Source: CAVYXZ01 sp965223835 (lineage in GTDB: Bacteria > Chloroflexota > Anaerolineae > Aggregatilineales > Phototrophicaceae). Taken from it: a stretch of 64,000 bases of DNA. Below, piece by piece: positions 17,954-26,579 of the stretch; the first letter of the stretch is position 1; each line of letters starts with the position of its first letter. Under the pieces are notes generated by a model. It worked only from the letters and a program-made list of their open reading frames with translations, was not told the DNA's origin and ran no database searches. The translations under genes were made by a program, and so were the position numbers. The stretch is from contig CBDCXQ010000001.1 in assembly GCA_965223835.1 (NCBI GenBank), positions 6,076,001-6,140,000 of the forward strand. Direction: 5' to 3'.

Positions 17954-18410
17954 GAAAAAGAAGCAGCGCGTTCGTCCGCTGGCATTAGCCATCATCTGGC
18001 GTGGGGATGAAATTCTAGTCGCCGAAAACCGTGATGATGTCAAACAACGGACCTTCTACCGACCATTGGGGGGCAAGATTGAGTTTGGCGAATATGGCGC
18101 GGCTACGGTCGTGCGTGAATTCATGGAAGAGATCAGCGAAACTATCCAGGTCAAAGGGTATCTGGCGACACTCGAAAACATCTTCATCTACAATGGCGCT
18201 GCCGGTCATGAGATTGTCCGGTTTTATGTCTGTGAATTCACCGATTCAGCCGTCTACCAACGGGAAACGATGACCGGTGAAGATGATAACAATACTCTTT
18301 TTACCACCCGCTGGTTGCCGCTGGCCTATTTTCAACAGGGGAACGCGCCCCTCTACCCGGATGGTTTACTGGATTTGCTTGTGGACGGGGATATGACTCA
18401 TGTCGAATAA
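17946..18410 (+). CDS. Nudix hydrolase
   Basis: About 154 aa (ATG at 17946, GAGG about seven bases upstream, overlapping the previous stop by eight bases). The Nudix box GGKIEFGEYGAATVVREFMEEI contains the GX5EX7REXXEE metal-binding pattern. The N-terminus is Lys/Arg-rich (AKKKKQRVRP). The family cleaves nucleoside diphosphates linked to another moiety; the substrate cannot be told here. The stop overlaps the next gene by 11 bases. Confidence 0.85.
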   Translation: MAKKKKQRVRPLALAIIWRGDEILVAENRDDVKQRTFYRPLGGKIEFGEYGAATVVREFMEEISETIQVKGYLATLENIFIYNGAAGHEIVRFYVCEFTDSAVYQRETMTGEDDNNTLFTTRWLPLAYFQQGNAPLYPDGLLDLLVDGDMTHVE

Positions 18411-18732
18411 TTCAAGCAACCCCCAGGAAGCGACCGTTGAACTGCTCACACTGGCGACGTTGATTATTATCTTCGCGCTGTTTCTCCTGAATGGTGTCAC
18501 CGACTCACTGGCGATGATGGCGGGCGGGTTGGTACTGTTGGCGTCCGGCCTGTATCAATCGCGGCGTGGCTGGCATGTGAGTTTGACGACCTGGCTGCTA
18601 GCGCTGGTTTTGATTGGCGGCGGCATCGGCGTGCGCATGTTGCTGGTCACGTTTGTGCGCATCAATTGGGTCGCGATTGCGCTGCTGCTGATCGGCTTAT
18701 ACATTATCTGGGACAAGGTGCGCGGCAAATAA
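18400..18732 (+). CDS. small integral membrane protein
   Basis: 110 aa with about four hydrophobic segments covering residues 15-105 (ELLTLATLIIIFALFLLNGV, MAGGLVLLASGLY, WLLALVLIGGGIGVRML, WVAIALLLIGLYIIWDKV). No family recognised. It overlaps the Nudix gene by 11 bases, so it is the last gene of the serine hydrolase-Nudix transcript. Confidence 0.6.
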   Translation: MSNNSSNPQEATVELLTLATLIIIFALFLLNGVTDSLAMMAGGLVLLASGLYQSRRGWHVSLTTWLLALVLIGGGIGVRMLLVTFVRINWVAIALLLIGLYIIWDKVRGK

Positions 18733-18781
18733 GCCATAAAGAATCGACGTTTTCGTGCCCGGATAAGGCCAGCCGCTGCCG

Positions 18782-19792
18782 CTAATCGCCAAGCACTTGT
18801 GCGACGGCAACCGACCGATTGAAGTTCGCAGCTTCAAGAATGGCCTCCATGACGGCTAAATCTTGTAATGCTTGCGCTGGTGGGTTGGGATTAGGCCCGC
18901 CATTGCGGATGGCTTCCGCAAACGCCTGCAATTCAACATTAATTGTCAGCGTAGGGACACTGTCCTGATAGCGTGTTTCGTCACCATGTTGAAGCTTGAT
19001 GCCGTCGTAGTCAACCCAAATGCGCCCAGCTTCACCGTGAATAAAAAGTTCAACATGACGTTTCGGTCCGGTGGCATAGGTCACGCTGTAATGACCCAGT
19101 ACGCCATTGGCGAATTGCAAGTTGGCAATCAGCGTTTCCGGGCTGGTCAGGTCACGGCTCAGATTGGCAATACGTGCGCTCACCTCGGTAATTTCTCCCA
19201 GAATCAGGCGCAGGGCCGCGATGTGGTGGACCCCGCCATCCAATAGCCAGCCACCGGGAAATTCGGGTTGTTGCCGCCAGGTGCTCTTGAAATATTTGCT
19301 ATCGGGCGTGATGGGCATGTGGAGAATATAATGCGCCAGCAGCGGTTTGCCGATTTCACCACTAGCTATCAAATCAGCGGTTTGTTGATATTTGCGTTCA
19401 AAGCGATAATTTTCGCCCACCACCCACAATTGACCGGGTTGCATCTTATCCATGAGGTTTTTGCCGATAGCGACGGTCGGCGCGATGGGTTTCTCACTGA
19501 AGACGTGCTTGCCGGTTTGCAGTGCCCGCTCAATAACAGGTGGTGCGGCGGCGATGGGCAACACAATGTCGAAGGCGTCAATATCGTCGCGTTCCCACAG
19601 ATCGTCCAGATTGGCCGGGGTATCTACCAGATTGGGTAAGACATCGGCCAGGCGTTGGGCATTTTCGACGTTTCGGCTATACACTGCCTTGACTTCGAAA
19701 AGCTGGCTGCCCAACGCTTTGATCGCCGGGATATGGGCATCACGGGCAAAGATTCCCGCCCCAATCATCGCCATTCGGATCGATTTTTTCAT
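18782..19792 (-). CDS. Gfo/Idh/MocA-family oxidoreductase 1
   Basis: About 336 aa, NAD(P)-dependent sugar or cyclitol dehydrogenase-like. The Rossmann start is MKKSIRMAMIGAGIFARDAHIPAI; the family motif EKP is in GKHVFSEKPIAP, followed by VVGENYRFE. The C-terminal half carries GGWLLDGGVHHIAALRLILGE, the usual substrate-domain His motif. The ATG at 19792 is chosen because GAGGG lies just upstream and the Rossmann fold begins immediately; a longer upstream frame is non-homologous in character. It lies 59 bases downstream of a close paralogue on the same strand, suggesting a duplicated pair. Substrate unknown. Confidence 0.85.
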   Translation of the reverse strand: MKKSIRMAMIGAGIFARDAHIPAIKALGSQLFEVKAVYSRNVENAQRLADVLPNLVDTPANLDDLWERDDIDAFDIVLPIAAAPPVIERALQTGKHVFSEKPIAPTVAIGKNLMDKMQPGQLWVVGENYRFERKYQQTADLIASGEIGKPLLAHYILHMPITPDSKYFKSTWRQQPEFPGGWLLDGGVHHIAALRLILGEITEVSARIANLSRDLTSPETLIANLQFANGVLGHYSVTYATGPKRHVELFIHGEAGRIWVDYDGIKLQHGDETRYQDSVPTLTINVELQAFAEAIRNGGPNPNPPAQALQDLAVMEAILEAANFNRSVAVAQVLGD

Positions 19793-19851
19793 GATCGCAC
19801 CCTCATAGTCGGCGATTGCAAAGCGAATCGCCAATAGCCTTTTGGTCCAAA

Positions 19852-20859
19852 TCAGACGAAGCGCTGCACATCAGTTGTCTGTCCGGTTTCAGCCGCGTGT
19901 AACAAGGCCTCTACAACGGCGACATCCTGCATGGCCTGTTGGGGGGTACCGCGATGCGGTGCGCCATTGCGAATTGAGTCGGCAAACGCCGCCAGTTCTG
20001 CCTGTACATTGGGCGCACCTGGCGCGTCAATCGTCCGGGTTTCGCCATCGCGGGTGATTATCACCTGTCCATCATCAACTTGCATCAGGCCGTCCGTGCC
20101 GCTGATCGTGATTCTTGTAGTGTACGCTGCGCCGGGGGCTGCGCCATAGGTCTCGCTGTAATTGCCAATGCAACCATTTTCGAATTCGAGGTTGGCGGCA
20201 ATCGTGTTCAACGGCGGGCAGTCCGGGCGGGAGAGCGTCGCAAAACTATGGACACGCCTGATCTCGCCAAGCATGAGGCGCAAAGCCGCGACTCGATGGA
20301 CACCGCCGTCCAACAAGAAACCGCCGGGGAAATCGCCGCCACGCCGCCACGCCGTTTCATAGTATTTGTCGCCGGGATTAAGGGGCAGGTACAGGACCCA
20401 GTTCGCTAGAATCGGCTTGCCAATGGCATCAGCTTTCAGCAATTCTGCTGCCTTCATGTAGCCCGATTGATAGCGGAAATTTTCGGCGACCATCCATAGG
20501 CTGCTGCTGGTATGCAGATCAATCATGTGCTGACCTTCGGTCAAGGTGCGGGCAATCGGCTTTTCACTGATGATGTGCTTACCGCTGCGGATGACCTGTT
20601 CCAATACAGGTGGCTGCACTTGTATTGGTAGAACGACGTTGACCACTTCAATATCGTCGTGGTCCAGCAACGCCGGAATATCGGTTGTTGTTTCCACCGT
20701 ATAAGGAATCTCAGCAGCGCGTGCCTGGGCCGATTCCAGGGTGCGGCTAGCGATGGCGACGACCTGATACTGGTCTTGCAGGGCAACGAGAGCCGGGATG
20801 TGGGCTTCGCGGGCGAATAACCCGGCCCCGATGAGGGCTAAACGAATGGGTTCAGACAT
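19852..20859 (-). CDS. Gfo/Idh/MocA-family oxidoreductase 2
   Basis: About 335 aa, paralogue of the preceding entry with the same motif order: Rossmann start IRLALIGAGLFAREAHIPAL, GKHIISEKPIART, WMVAENFRYQSGYMKAAELL, and FPGGFLLDGGVHRVAALRLMLGE. The ATG at 20859 has GGAGC upstream. It is divergent from nagB/nagA, and the shared intergenic region holds the nag promoter. An amino-sugar-related substrate is possible from context but is inference only. Confidence 0.85.
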   Translation of the reverse strand: MSEPIRLALIGAGLFAREAHIPALVALQDQYQVVAIASRTLESAQARAAEIPYTVETTTDIPALLDHDDIEVVNVVLPIQVQPPVLEQVIRSGKHIISEKPIARTLTEGQHMIDLHTSSSLWMVAENFRYQSGYMKAAELLKADAIGKPILANWVLYLPLNPGDKYYETAWRRGGDFPGGFLLDGGVHRVAALRLMLGEIRRVHSFATLSRPDCPPLNTIAANLEFENGCIGNYSETYGAAPGAAYTTRITISGTDGLMQVDDGQVIITRDGETRTIDAPGAPNVQAELAAFADSIRNGAPHRGTPQQAMQDVAVVEALLHAAETGQTTDVQRFV

Positions 20860-20919
20860 AATAAGCTCCAATTCAACGCGCAGCATAACTGTAGCAATAG
20901 CCAGCCGAAAATGCGAAAC

Positions 20920-20947
20920 TTGAGCCACTTACTTGATGGGGTATAAT
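20920..20947 (+). promoter_or_regulatory. promoter of nagB-nagA
   Basis: TTGAGC (20920-20925), 16-bp spacer, TATAAT (20942-20947); the nagB ATG follows 25 bases later with AGGAGG in between. Confidence 0.55.
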
Positions 20948-20972
20948 GCGCGTCTTACAACGAGGAGGAAAG

Positions 20973-21740
20973 ATGCAACCTCACCATCAACTGACCCTGC
21001 ATGGTATCGCGATTGGAGTTTATGCCGATAAACAACAATTGGGCACTGCGGCGGCGGCGTTCGTTGCGGAAACGATCAATCAGGCATTGCAAAGCAATGG
21101 CACGGCGCGAGTCATTTTTGCGACCGGAGCCTCGCAGTATGAATTTCTGGATGCGCTGGTCAGCAATACACACGTCGATTGGTCGCGGGTAACGGCCTTT
21201 CACCTGGACGAATATCTGAACCTGTCGGACGATCATCCTGCCAGTTTCCGTAAATATCTGCGCGAACGGCTGTTTAATCACCTGCCCTTTCAGGCGGTAC
21301 ATTTGCTCGATGGCACCGCTGCCGATTCCTCGGCGGAATGCACCCGGTACGCCGCCCTGCTGGCCGAAGCGCCAATTGATTTGGCGTGCATTGGCATCGG
21401 CGAAAATGCGCACCTGGCCTTTAATGATCCACCAGCCGATTTTGACACGTCGTCGCTGGTGCATGTCGTTGATCTCGATGAGGCGTGTCGCTTGCAACAG
21501 GTCGGTGAGGGCCATTTTCCCGATCTCGCCGCAGTTCCGACACAGGCGCTGTCATTGAGTGTGCCGGCGATTTTGCAGGCGCAGACCATTTCATGTGTCG
21601 TGCCCGATGCCCGCAAAGCCAACGCGGTGCAGTGTGCGTTATACGGACCATTGACGCCGGATTGCCCGGCCTCTGCCTTGCGCAATCATGACGCCACGAG
21701 GCTGTTCCTCGACATGCAGTCTGCATCCAAGCTGGACTGA
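20973..21740 (+). CDS. nagB: glucosamine-6-phosphate deaminase
   Basis: About 255 aa. Converts glucosamine-6-phosphate to fructose-6-phosphate plus ammonia. Landmarks are FATGASQYEFLDAL (phosphate loop), VTAFHLDEYLNL with the catalytic Asp, CIGIGENAHLAFNDPP with the active-site Glu/His region, and TQALSLSVPAIL. The ATG at 20973 is preceded by GAGGAGG; a longer start at 20946 would overlap the promoter's -10. It is followed after five bases by nagA, the preceding step of the pathway, so this is an amino-sugar catabolic operon. Confidence 0.88.
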   Translation: MQPHHQLTLHGIAIGVYADKQQLGTAAAAFVAETINQALQSNGTARVIFATGASQYEFLDALVSNTHVDWSRVTAFHLDEYLNLSDDHPASFRKYLRERLFNHLPFQAVHLLDGTAADSSAECTRYAALLAEAPIDLACIGIGENAHLAFNDPPADFDTSSLVHVVDLDEACRLQQVGEGHFPDLAAVPTQALSLSVPAILQAQTISCVVPDARKANAVQCALYGPLTPDCPASALRNHDATRLFLDMQSASKLD

Positions 21741-21745
21741 CCGCG

Positions 21746-22930
21746 ATGTTCAAACCGCTTCGTGCCGTTCGCGCCGGAAAAATCTGGACGCCGGTGGGCT
21801 GGTTAAACGATCATACGCTCAGCATCGCCGAGGGTCACATCAGCGCGGTTGAGCCGACAGGAACGACGATAACGGATGACATTCTGGATGCATCTGACCA
21901 TTTCGTGATTCCGGGGCTGGTTGATCTTCAGGTCAACGGTGCGCTGAATTACAGTTTTCAGGCACAGGACCGCGACCATATCCCCGACATTCTGGACTAT
22001 CATCTGCGGGCCGGGACCACCACGTTGCTGCCCACTTTGGTTACTGCCCCCGACGTAACGCTGCTGGATAGTCTGGCCGGTTCGGCGAATCTGGAAGTTG
22101 ACTTGCCCATCACGCTGCCGGGCATTCATCTGGAAGGGCCGTTTCTCGCACCGGAAAAAAGTGGTGCCCATGATGCAACGGCGTTAAGGGAGCCAGATCT
22201 GGAACTGGCAGGAAAATTATTCGCTGCTGCATCGGGCAAGTTGCGTCTGTTGACGCTTGCGCCCGAATTGCCAGGAGCCGCCGCCGTCATCCAATTTTTC
22301 GCGGATCGGGGCGTCAGCGTGGCTGCCGGGCATAGTGCCGCTCAGTTTGTCGATATGCAAGCGGCAGTCAACGCCGGGTTGTCGCTGGTCACTCATGCCG
22401 GAAATGCGTCTGATTGGCCGCATCGGGCGTTGGGTTCGCTGGGTTTTATGACGAGTGAACCGGGGGTGGTTGGGTCGCTGCTGGCCCTACCTGAACTCAG
22501 CGGCGGAATCATCATGGATGGCTTCCATTTTCACCCGGCGTTACTGGCACCCCTGTTACAGGTTAAAGGGGGCGACAGGTTGTTTCTGGTCTCTGATGCG
22601 TCGACGGTTGCGGGTTGCCAACCAGGAAGTTATCGCAGTGGCGGTTTGGTCGTAGAAGTCTATCCTGAAGGCTATGCAACCAGCGGGCGCGGCGGCGGTT
22701 GGTTGGCGGGCAGCACCATTACCCTCTTGGACGCCGTGCAACGCGCCGTACAATTAGCCGGGTTACGCCTGCACGATGCGGTTCGGCTGGCGAGCCTGAC
22801 CCCAGCCCGGATTCTCAATGTACATGAGCGTAAGGGACAGCTTCAGGTGGGAGCCGATGCGGATTTGCTGGTGCTGGATAACGATTTGCAATTGCAGCAG
22901 GTGGTGGCTCAGGGTTTGCTGGTAATGTAA
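21746..22930 (+). CDS. nagA: N-acetylglucosamine-6-phosphate deacetylase
   Basis: 394 aa amidohydrolase that deacetylates GlcNAc-6-phosphate. Key motifs: IPGLVDLQVNGA near residue 60 (usually HxHG in other amidohydrolases, here the NagA-type variant), GIHLEGPFLAPEKSGAHD with the metal-ligand Glu, VAAGHSAAQF and LVTHAGNA with metal His residues, IIMDGFHFHP, and LFLVSDAST with the catalytic Asp. The C-terminal amidohydrolase end (LTPARILNVHERKGQLQVGADADLLVLD) is complete. It lies next to nagB. Confidence 0.9.
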   Translation: MFKPLRAVRAGKIWTPVGWLNDHTLSIAEGHISAVEPTGTTITDDILDASDHFVIPGLVDLQVNGALNYSFQAQDRDHIPDILDYHLRAGTTTLLPTLVTAPDVTLLDSLAGSANLEVDLPITLPGIHLEGPFLAPEKSGAHDATALREPDLELAGKLFAAASGKLRLLTLAPELPGAAAVIQFFADRGVSVAAGHSAAQFVDMQAAVNAGLSLVTHAGNASDWPHRALGSLGFMTSEPGVVGSLLALPELSGGIIMDGFHFHPALLAPLLQVKGGDRLFLVSDASTVAGCQPGSYRSGGLVVEVYPEGYATSGRGGGWLAGSTITLLDAVQRAVQLAGLRLHDAVRLASLTPARILNVHERKGQLQVGADADLLVLDNDLQLQQVVAQGLLVM

Positions 22931-22933
22931 ACG

Positions 22934-23428
22934 TCACCGGGGAAATTTGAGACGCAGATACAACACCTCTTCATCACCGCCGCCGAGGTTCAGGGTTTGC
23001 TTGTAGCTGTCGCGGAAACCGAGTCGGCGATAGAGTGCTACCGCACGCGGATTGCTCAACGCCGCGCCAATATCAACACAGGCCACCTGCATCTCACGCG
23101 CACACCGAACCAGATATTGAATCAGCGCCGTTCCTAATCCCTGTTCCCGATAAGCAGGCGTGACGATCAAATCGCTGATTTCGGCACAGCGCGGCCACAG
23201 CACCAGTTGCCCATAGCCCAGCACCGCGCCCTGCTTGCTCACGATCACGGCCCCGATACCGCGCCCGCTTTTGGCGGTCTGGCGAATCCGTGAAATGAAA
23301 CGGTAAATTGCGTCCTGCTGGCGCTCCGGCCAACAGTTGATTTGTAAATCAGGAATGTCGGATAAATGGACCGGGCGGATCATGATCTGGGGATTAGGCG
23401 GCTGGTAAGCCGGGATAGTCTGGGTCAT
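22934..23428 (-). CDS. GNAT-family N-acetyltransferase
   Basis: About 164 aa, with the acetyl-CoA-binding motif A in LIVTPAYREQGLGTALIQYLVRCA and the following ALYRRLGFRDSY. The ATG at 23428 (MTQTIPAYQ) is chosen; the upstream extension lacks family character. It converges with nagA with only three bases between stops. Substrate unknown. Confidence 0.8.
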   Translation of the reverse strand: MTQTIPAYQPPNPQIMIRPVHLSDIPDLQINCWPERQQDAIYRFISRIRQTAKSGRGIGAVIVSKQGAVLGYGQLVLWPRCAEISDLIVTPAYREQGLGTALIQYLVRCAREMQVACVDIGAALSNPRAVALYRRLGFRDSYKQTLNLGGGDEEVLYLRLKFPR

Positions 23429-23504
23429 GGACGAGTACGTTTTCCTGATTGCAGGGTAATTCCTATAATTGGACATTGTACCAGATTGCATTGAAGGTAA
23501 GCTG

Positions 23505-25385
23505 TTGAAACAATTCCTATTGTATGCATGGTTCTTTCTGTTTTTACTTCTGGTCGGTTGTCAAACGCAAGCGGTCGTCGAGTTGCCGACATTGGCTGTT
23601 TTGCCCACCTTAACCGCCAGTCCCGTACCCGAACGTGATTTAATTTTCTGGCAACTGGCGGATGGCACATTGGCAACCTCAAACCAGGTTGACCGCTGGT
23701 CGTTTATTGCCCAGGCCAACGATCCGATACGGATTACAACGCTGGGGACGGTGAACCTGACACTGGTCGCACCCAGCGGGCAAGTCATTAGCAACGGCCC
23801 GACCATCGAGGCGACGCTGGCAACAACCGGGCGTTATGTCTTGACCGTGCAGGGCGAACCTGGACGCTATCAACTGGGACTGGCCTATACCGATCGACCT
23901 AATCCAGTTGATTTCACGGTGACGCCGCCACCGGTTACGGTTGGCGTACCCACGCCGACGCCGGTATTCAGTGAATTGGGTCTGTTTATTGCCGAATTGA
24001 CCCCGGACGTTGCTGCCACCGAAAAGTTTCTTGCCAGTCCAATCCAACCCCACGTTTATACCTTCGAAGGTCGCGCAGAGACCTATTTGACTGTCGAGAT
24101 GAACCGTTTGACTGGCACGTTTGACCCCGTTCTGACATTGTACGGTCCAACTGGTGATCCCCTGGCGATTGACAATGGCGATACCGATTCGGCAATGGCG
24201 CTGCTGCGCAATGTGCCGCTACGGACGGCAGGGCGCTATAGCTTGCAGGCCACCGGTAGCACGGGAGACTATGAAATCCGTCTCCAATTGGATGATCGTC
24301 CACTGCCCGTCACGCCGACGATTATCGCCCCACCTACAGCAACGCCATTACCCATAGTGCCCAGCACCAATGTGATCGCCACTGCCGCACCTAACGAGGT
24401 GCTGCAACCCTATATCCCGGTGATGGGCAGTTTAGCCCGGGTCGGTGATGTCAAACGTCATGCCTTACAGGTTGCGGAAGGCGATTTTGTCACGCTGGGT
24501 GTGCGCAAAATCCGAGCCGAATCCAATATTAGCTTCGCCGTCGAAGTGTATGACCCAACGGGTGAACGCGTGGGGGTGAGTACCGGTCGCATCGCTAACG
24601 CCGGCGGCGATACGGTTATCCCCCTCCTGCCAATCGAGCAAACCGGCACCTATAGCGTATTCGTCACGGCGGAGGGCAATGCCTTCAGCGACTACATTAT
24701 CGCATATGGTTTTGGCCCGAACTTCGAAGACCAGCAGCGCGGACCCACCAGTGCCGACCAACCCTACGAAAGCCAGATTGGCAAGCGCGGGTTCCGGGAT
24801 GTATGGCAGGTCAATCTGAATGCCGGGGATGCTATTACCATCGCCGCCAACCCCTTGAATCGTTCACTGGATCCGATTATCGAGTTGTTTGCACCCGATG
24901 GGTCGCTGGTGACCAGTGATGATAACAGCGGCGGCTACCCCAATGCCTTGATTGCTGAAGCCACTGCTCCTGTCACCGGCGTCCACCACATTATCGTGAG
25001 CGCCGCCAGCGGCATCACCGCCGGGCCGTACCGACTCGTCTGGCGTTATCTGACGGTGGCACCAACTCCAACCTATGCCGCGCCGCGTATTCAACTTTTC
25101 ACAATGGACGACCAGGTGCCCATTGATGAGTATCGCTTTTATCCCTTCCAGGGTACGGCGGGTGAGCGTGTTCGTATTCAAGTGTTGGGCGTCGCGCCCG
25201 GTTTGGACCCGGTGGCGGTGTTGATTGGACCGGATGGCGACGTGATTGCCGAAGGCGACGACAGCGATGGTGACCTCAACCCGCGCTTCATTGCCGACCT
25301 GCCAGCAGATGGCACGTATCAGGTGCGCGTCAATGGCTATCTCAGTGGTGGTCGCTTTGAGTTGATCGTCGAGCAATTATTTTAG
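23505..25385 (+). CDS. lipoprotein with pre-peptidase C-terminal (PPC)-like repeats
   Basis: About 626 aa. The TTG at 23505 gives a perfect lipoprotein signal (KQFLLYAWFFLFLLLVGC, lipobox LVGC) and has AAGGT upstream; a TTG at 23469 would add 12 residues that spoil it. The mature protein has about four beta repeats of the PPC type, each with a tail such as PVLTLYGPTGDPLAIDNGD, PIIELFAPDGSLVTSDDNSGG and PVAVLIGPDGDVIAEGDDSDGD followed by GTYxVxV. Pro/Thr-rich linkers separate them (TPTPVF, TPTIIAPPTATPLP). It is extracytoplasmic; probably an adhesive or binding protein. No protease domain is present. Confidence 0.75.
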   Translation: MKQFLLYAWFFLFLLLVGCQTQAVVELPTLAVLPTLTASPVPERDLIFWQLADGTLATSNQVDRWSFIAQANDPIRITTLGTVNLTLVAPSGQVISNGPTIEATLATTGRYVLTVQGEPGRYQLGLAYTDRPNPVDFTVTPPPVTVGVPTPTPVFSELGLFIAELTPDVAATEKFLASPIQPHVYTFEGRAETYLTVEMNRLTGTFDPVLTLYGPTGDPLAIDNGDTDSAMALLRNVPLRTAGRYSLQATGSTGDYEIRLQLDDRPLPVTPTIIAPPTATPLPIVPSTNVIATAAPNEVLQPYIPVMGSLARVGDVKRHALQVAEGDFVTLGVRKIRAESNISFAVEVYDPTGERVGVSTGRIANAGGDTVIPLLPIEQTGTYSVFVTAEGNAFSDYIIAYGFGPNFEDQQRGPTSADQPYESQIGKRGFRDVWQVNLNAGDAITIAANPLNRSLDPIIELFAPDGSLVTSDDNSGGYPNALIAEATAPVTGVHHIIVSAASGITAGPYRLVWRYLTVAPTPTYAAPRIQLFTMDDQVPIDEYRFYPFQGTAGERVRIQVLGVAPGLDPVAVLIGPDGDVIAEGDDSDGDLNPRFIADLPADGTYQVRVNGYLSGGRFELIVEQLF

Positions 25386-25490
25386 CGGTGTTGCGCGCTG
25401 GTTGAGCGCACGTTGATGGGGTCGATATAGACTCGACGCTGCTTCGGGGTTATACTGCGAGGCGCAAATCCAGCGTAAGGAATCCGCTGA

Positions 25491-26573
25491 ATGCCGGAAA
25501 TTATGCAATTTGTGCCCATCTTAATCGTGGGCTTTGCCGCTTCGCTGGCCCTGACGCCGCTGTCGCGCCAGCTTGCCATGCGCCTCGGCGTGGTCGATAA
25601 GCCCAACCAGCGCAAAATTCATCTCGATCATAAGCCAATGATGGGCGGCCTGGCGATTTATGTGGCGTTGACGATCGCGGTTCTGTTATTCAGTCCGCCG
25701 CGCCATATCGCGGAACTGGTGGCGGTGTTGGCCGGGGCGGCGGTGCTGGCCTTGCTGGGTTTGATTGATGATCGCTATGATTTGCCCTGGCGTATGAAAT
25801 TACCGGTGATGTTGCTGACCGCTATTGGCATCGTCGCAACCGGTGTGCAAGTGCAATTTTCGGGCATCGCGCTGATTGATGTCTCCATGACCGTCATCTG
25901 GATAGTCGTGCTGACCAATGCGACTAATTATCTCGATAATATGGACGGCCAGTCGGCGGGCATGACGGCGATTGCGGCCTTTTTTTTGATGATTATCGCG
26001 TTTACGCAGGGTCTCAGTCTGGTAAGCCTGTTGGCAGCAGCCGTGCTGGGCAGCGCTTTGGGCTTTCTGGTTTACAATTTCAATCCATCCAGCACGTTTA
26101 TGGGCGATATGGGCGCATTGCCATTGGGATTTATCCTTTCGGTGCTGGCGATCAAGCTGGAGTATGACCAGCCGTTTTCAGCCCGCTGGTTTATTCCCAT
26201 TTTTGTGCTGGTGCTACCGATTCTGGATTTCACCCTTGTCACCATCACCCGTCCGCTGGAAGGGCGTTCACCGACGGAAGCTGGCAAAGATCACACCGGC
26301 CACCGCTTGCTGAGCATTGGCTTTGGACAACGCATTGTACTAGTGATTGTTTATGCCTTTTGCCTGATGTTTGGGGTGCTGGCAACGCTGGTGAGCATGG
26401 CACCGTCGTCGATTGCGCTGCGGTTGGTCATTTTTGGGTTGTTCTTGATGGCGACGTTGGCGCTGCTGCTGGTTTGGATTCGGCAGCGCTATCAAAAACA
26501 GCCACCCCCAACCCGTGCCGTCATTGAAGCCACGCCACCGGAACTGGAAAAAATTTCGCAGCGGCAGGCGTAG
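25491..26573 (+). CDS. MraY/WecA-family phospho-sugar transferase (undecaprenyl-phosphate type)
   Basis: 360-aa polytopic membrane enzyme of the glycosyltransferase family 4 (WecA/TagO/MraY) group, which transfers a sugar-1-phosphate to a polyprenyl phosphate. Motifs: RKIHLDHKPMMGGLAIY (the K-P-MMGG loop), LIDDRYDLPW (DDxxD-type Asp pair), NATNYLDNMDGQSAG (catalytic Asp region), SSTFMGDMGALPLGF, and DHTGHRLLSIGFGQR near the C-terminus. WecA/TagO-like is more likely than MraY because no cell-wall cluster is nearby and glycosyltransferases follow. The two GT4 genes downstream suggest envelope polysaccharide or teichoic-like glycan assembly. Confidence 0.87.
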   Translation: MPEIMQFVPILIVGFAASLALTPLSRQLAMRLGVVDKPNQRKIHLDHKPMMGGLAIYVALTIAVLLFSPPRHIAELVAVLAGAAVLALLGLIDDRYDLPWRMKLPVMLLTAIGIVATGVQVQFSGIALIDVSMTVIWIVVLTNATNYLDNMDGQSAGMTAIAAFFLMIIAFTQGLSLVSLLAAAVLGSALGFLVYNFNPSSTFMGDMGALPLGFILSVLAIKLEYDQPFSARWFIPIFVLVLPILDFTLVTITRPLEGRSPTEAGKDHTGHRLLSIGFGQRIVLVIVYAFCLMFGVLATLVSMAPSSIALRLVIFGLFLMATLALLLVWIRQRYQKQPPPTRAVIEATPPELEKISQRQA

Positions 26574-26579
26574 TGTGTG

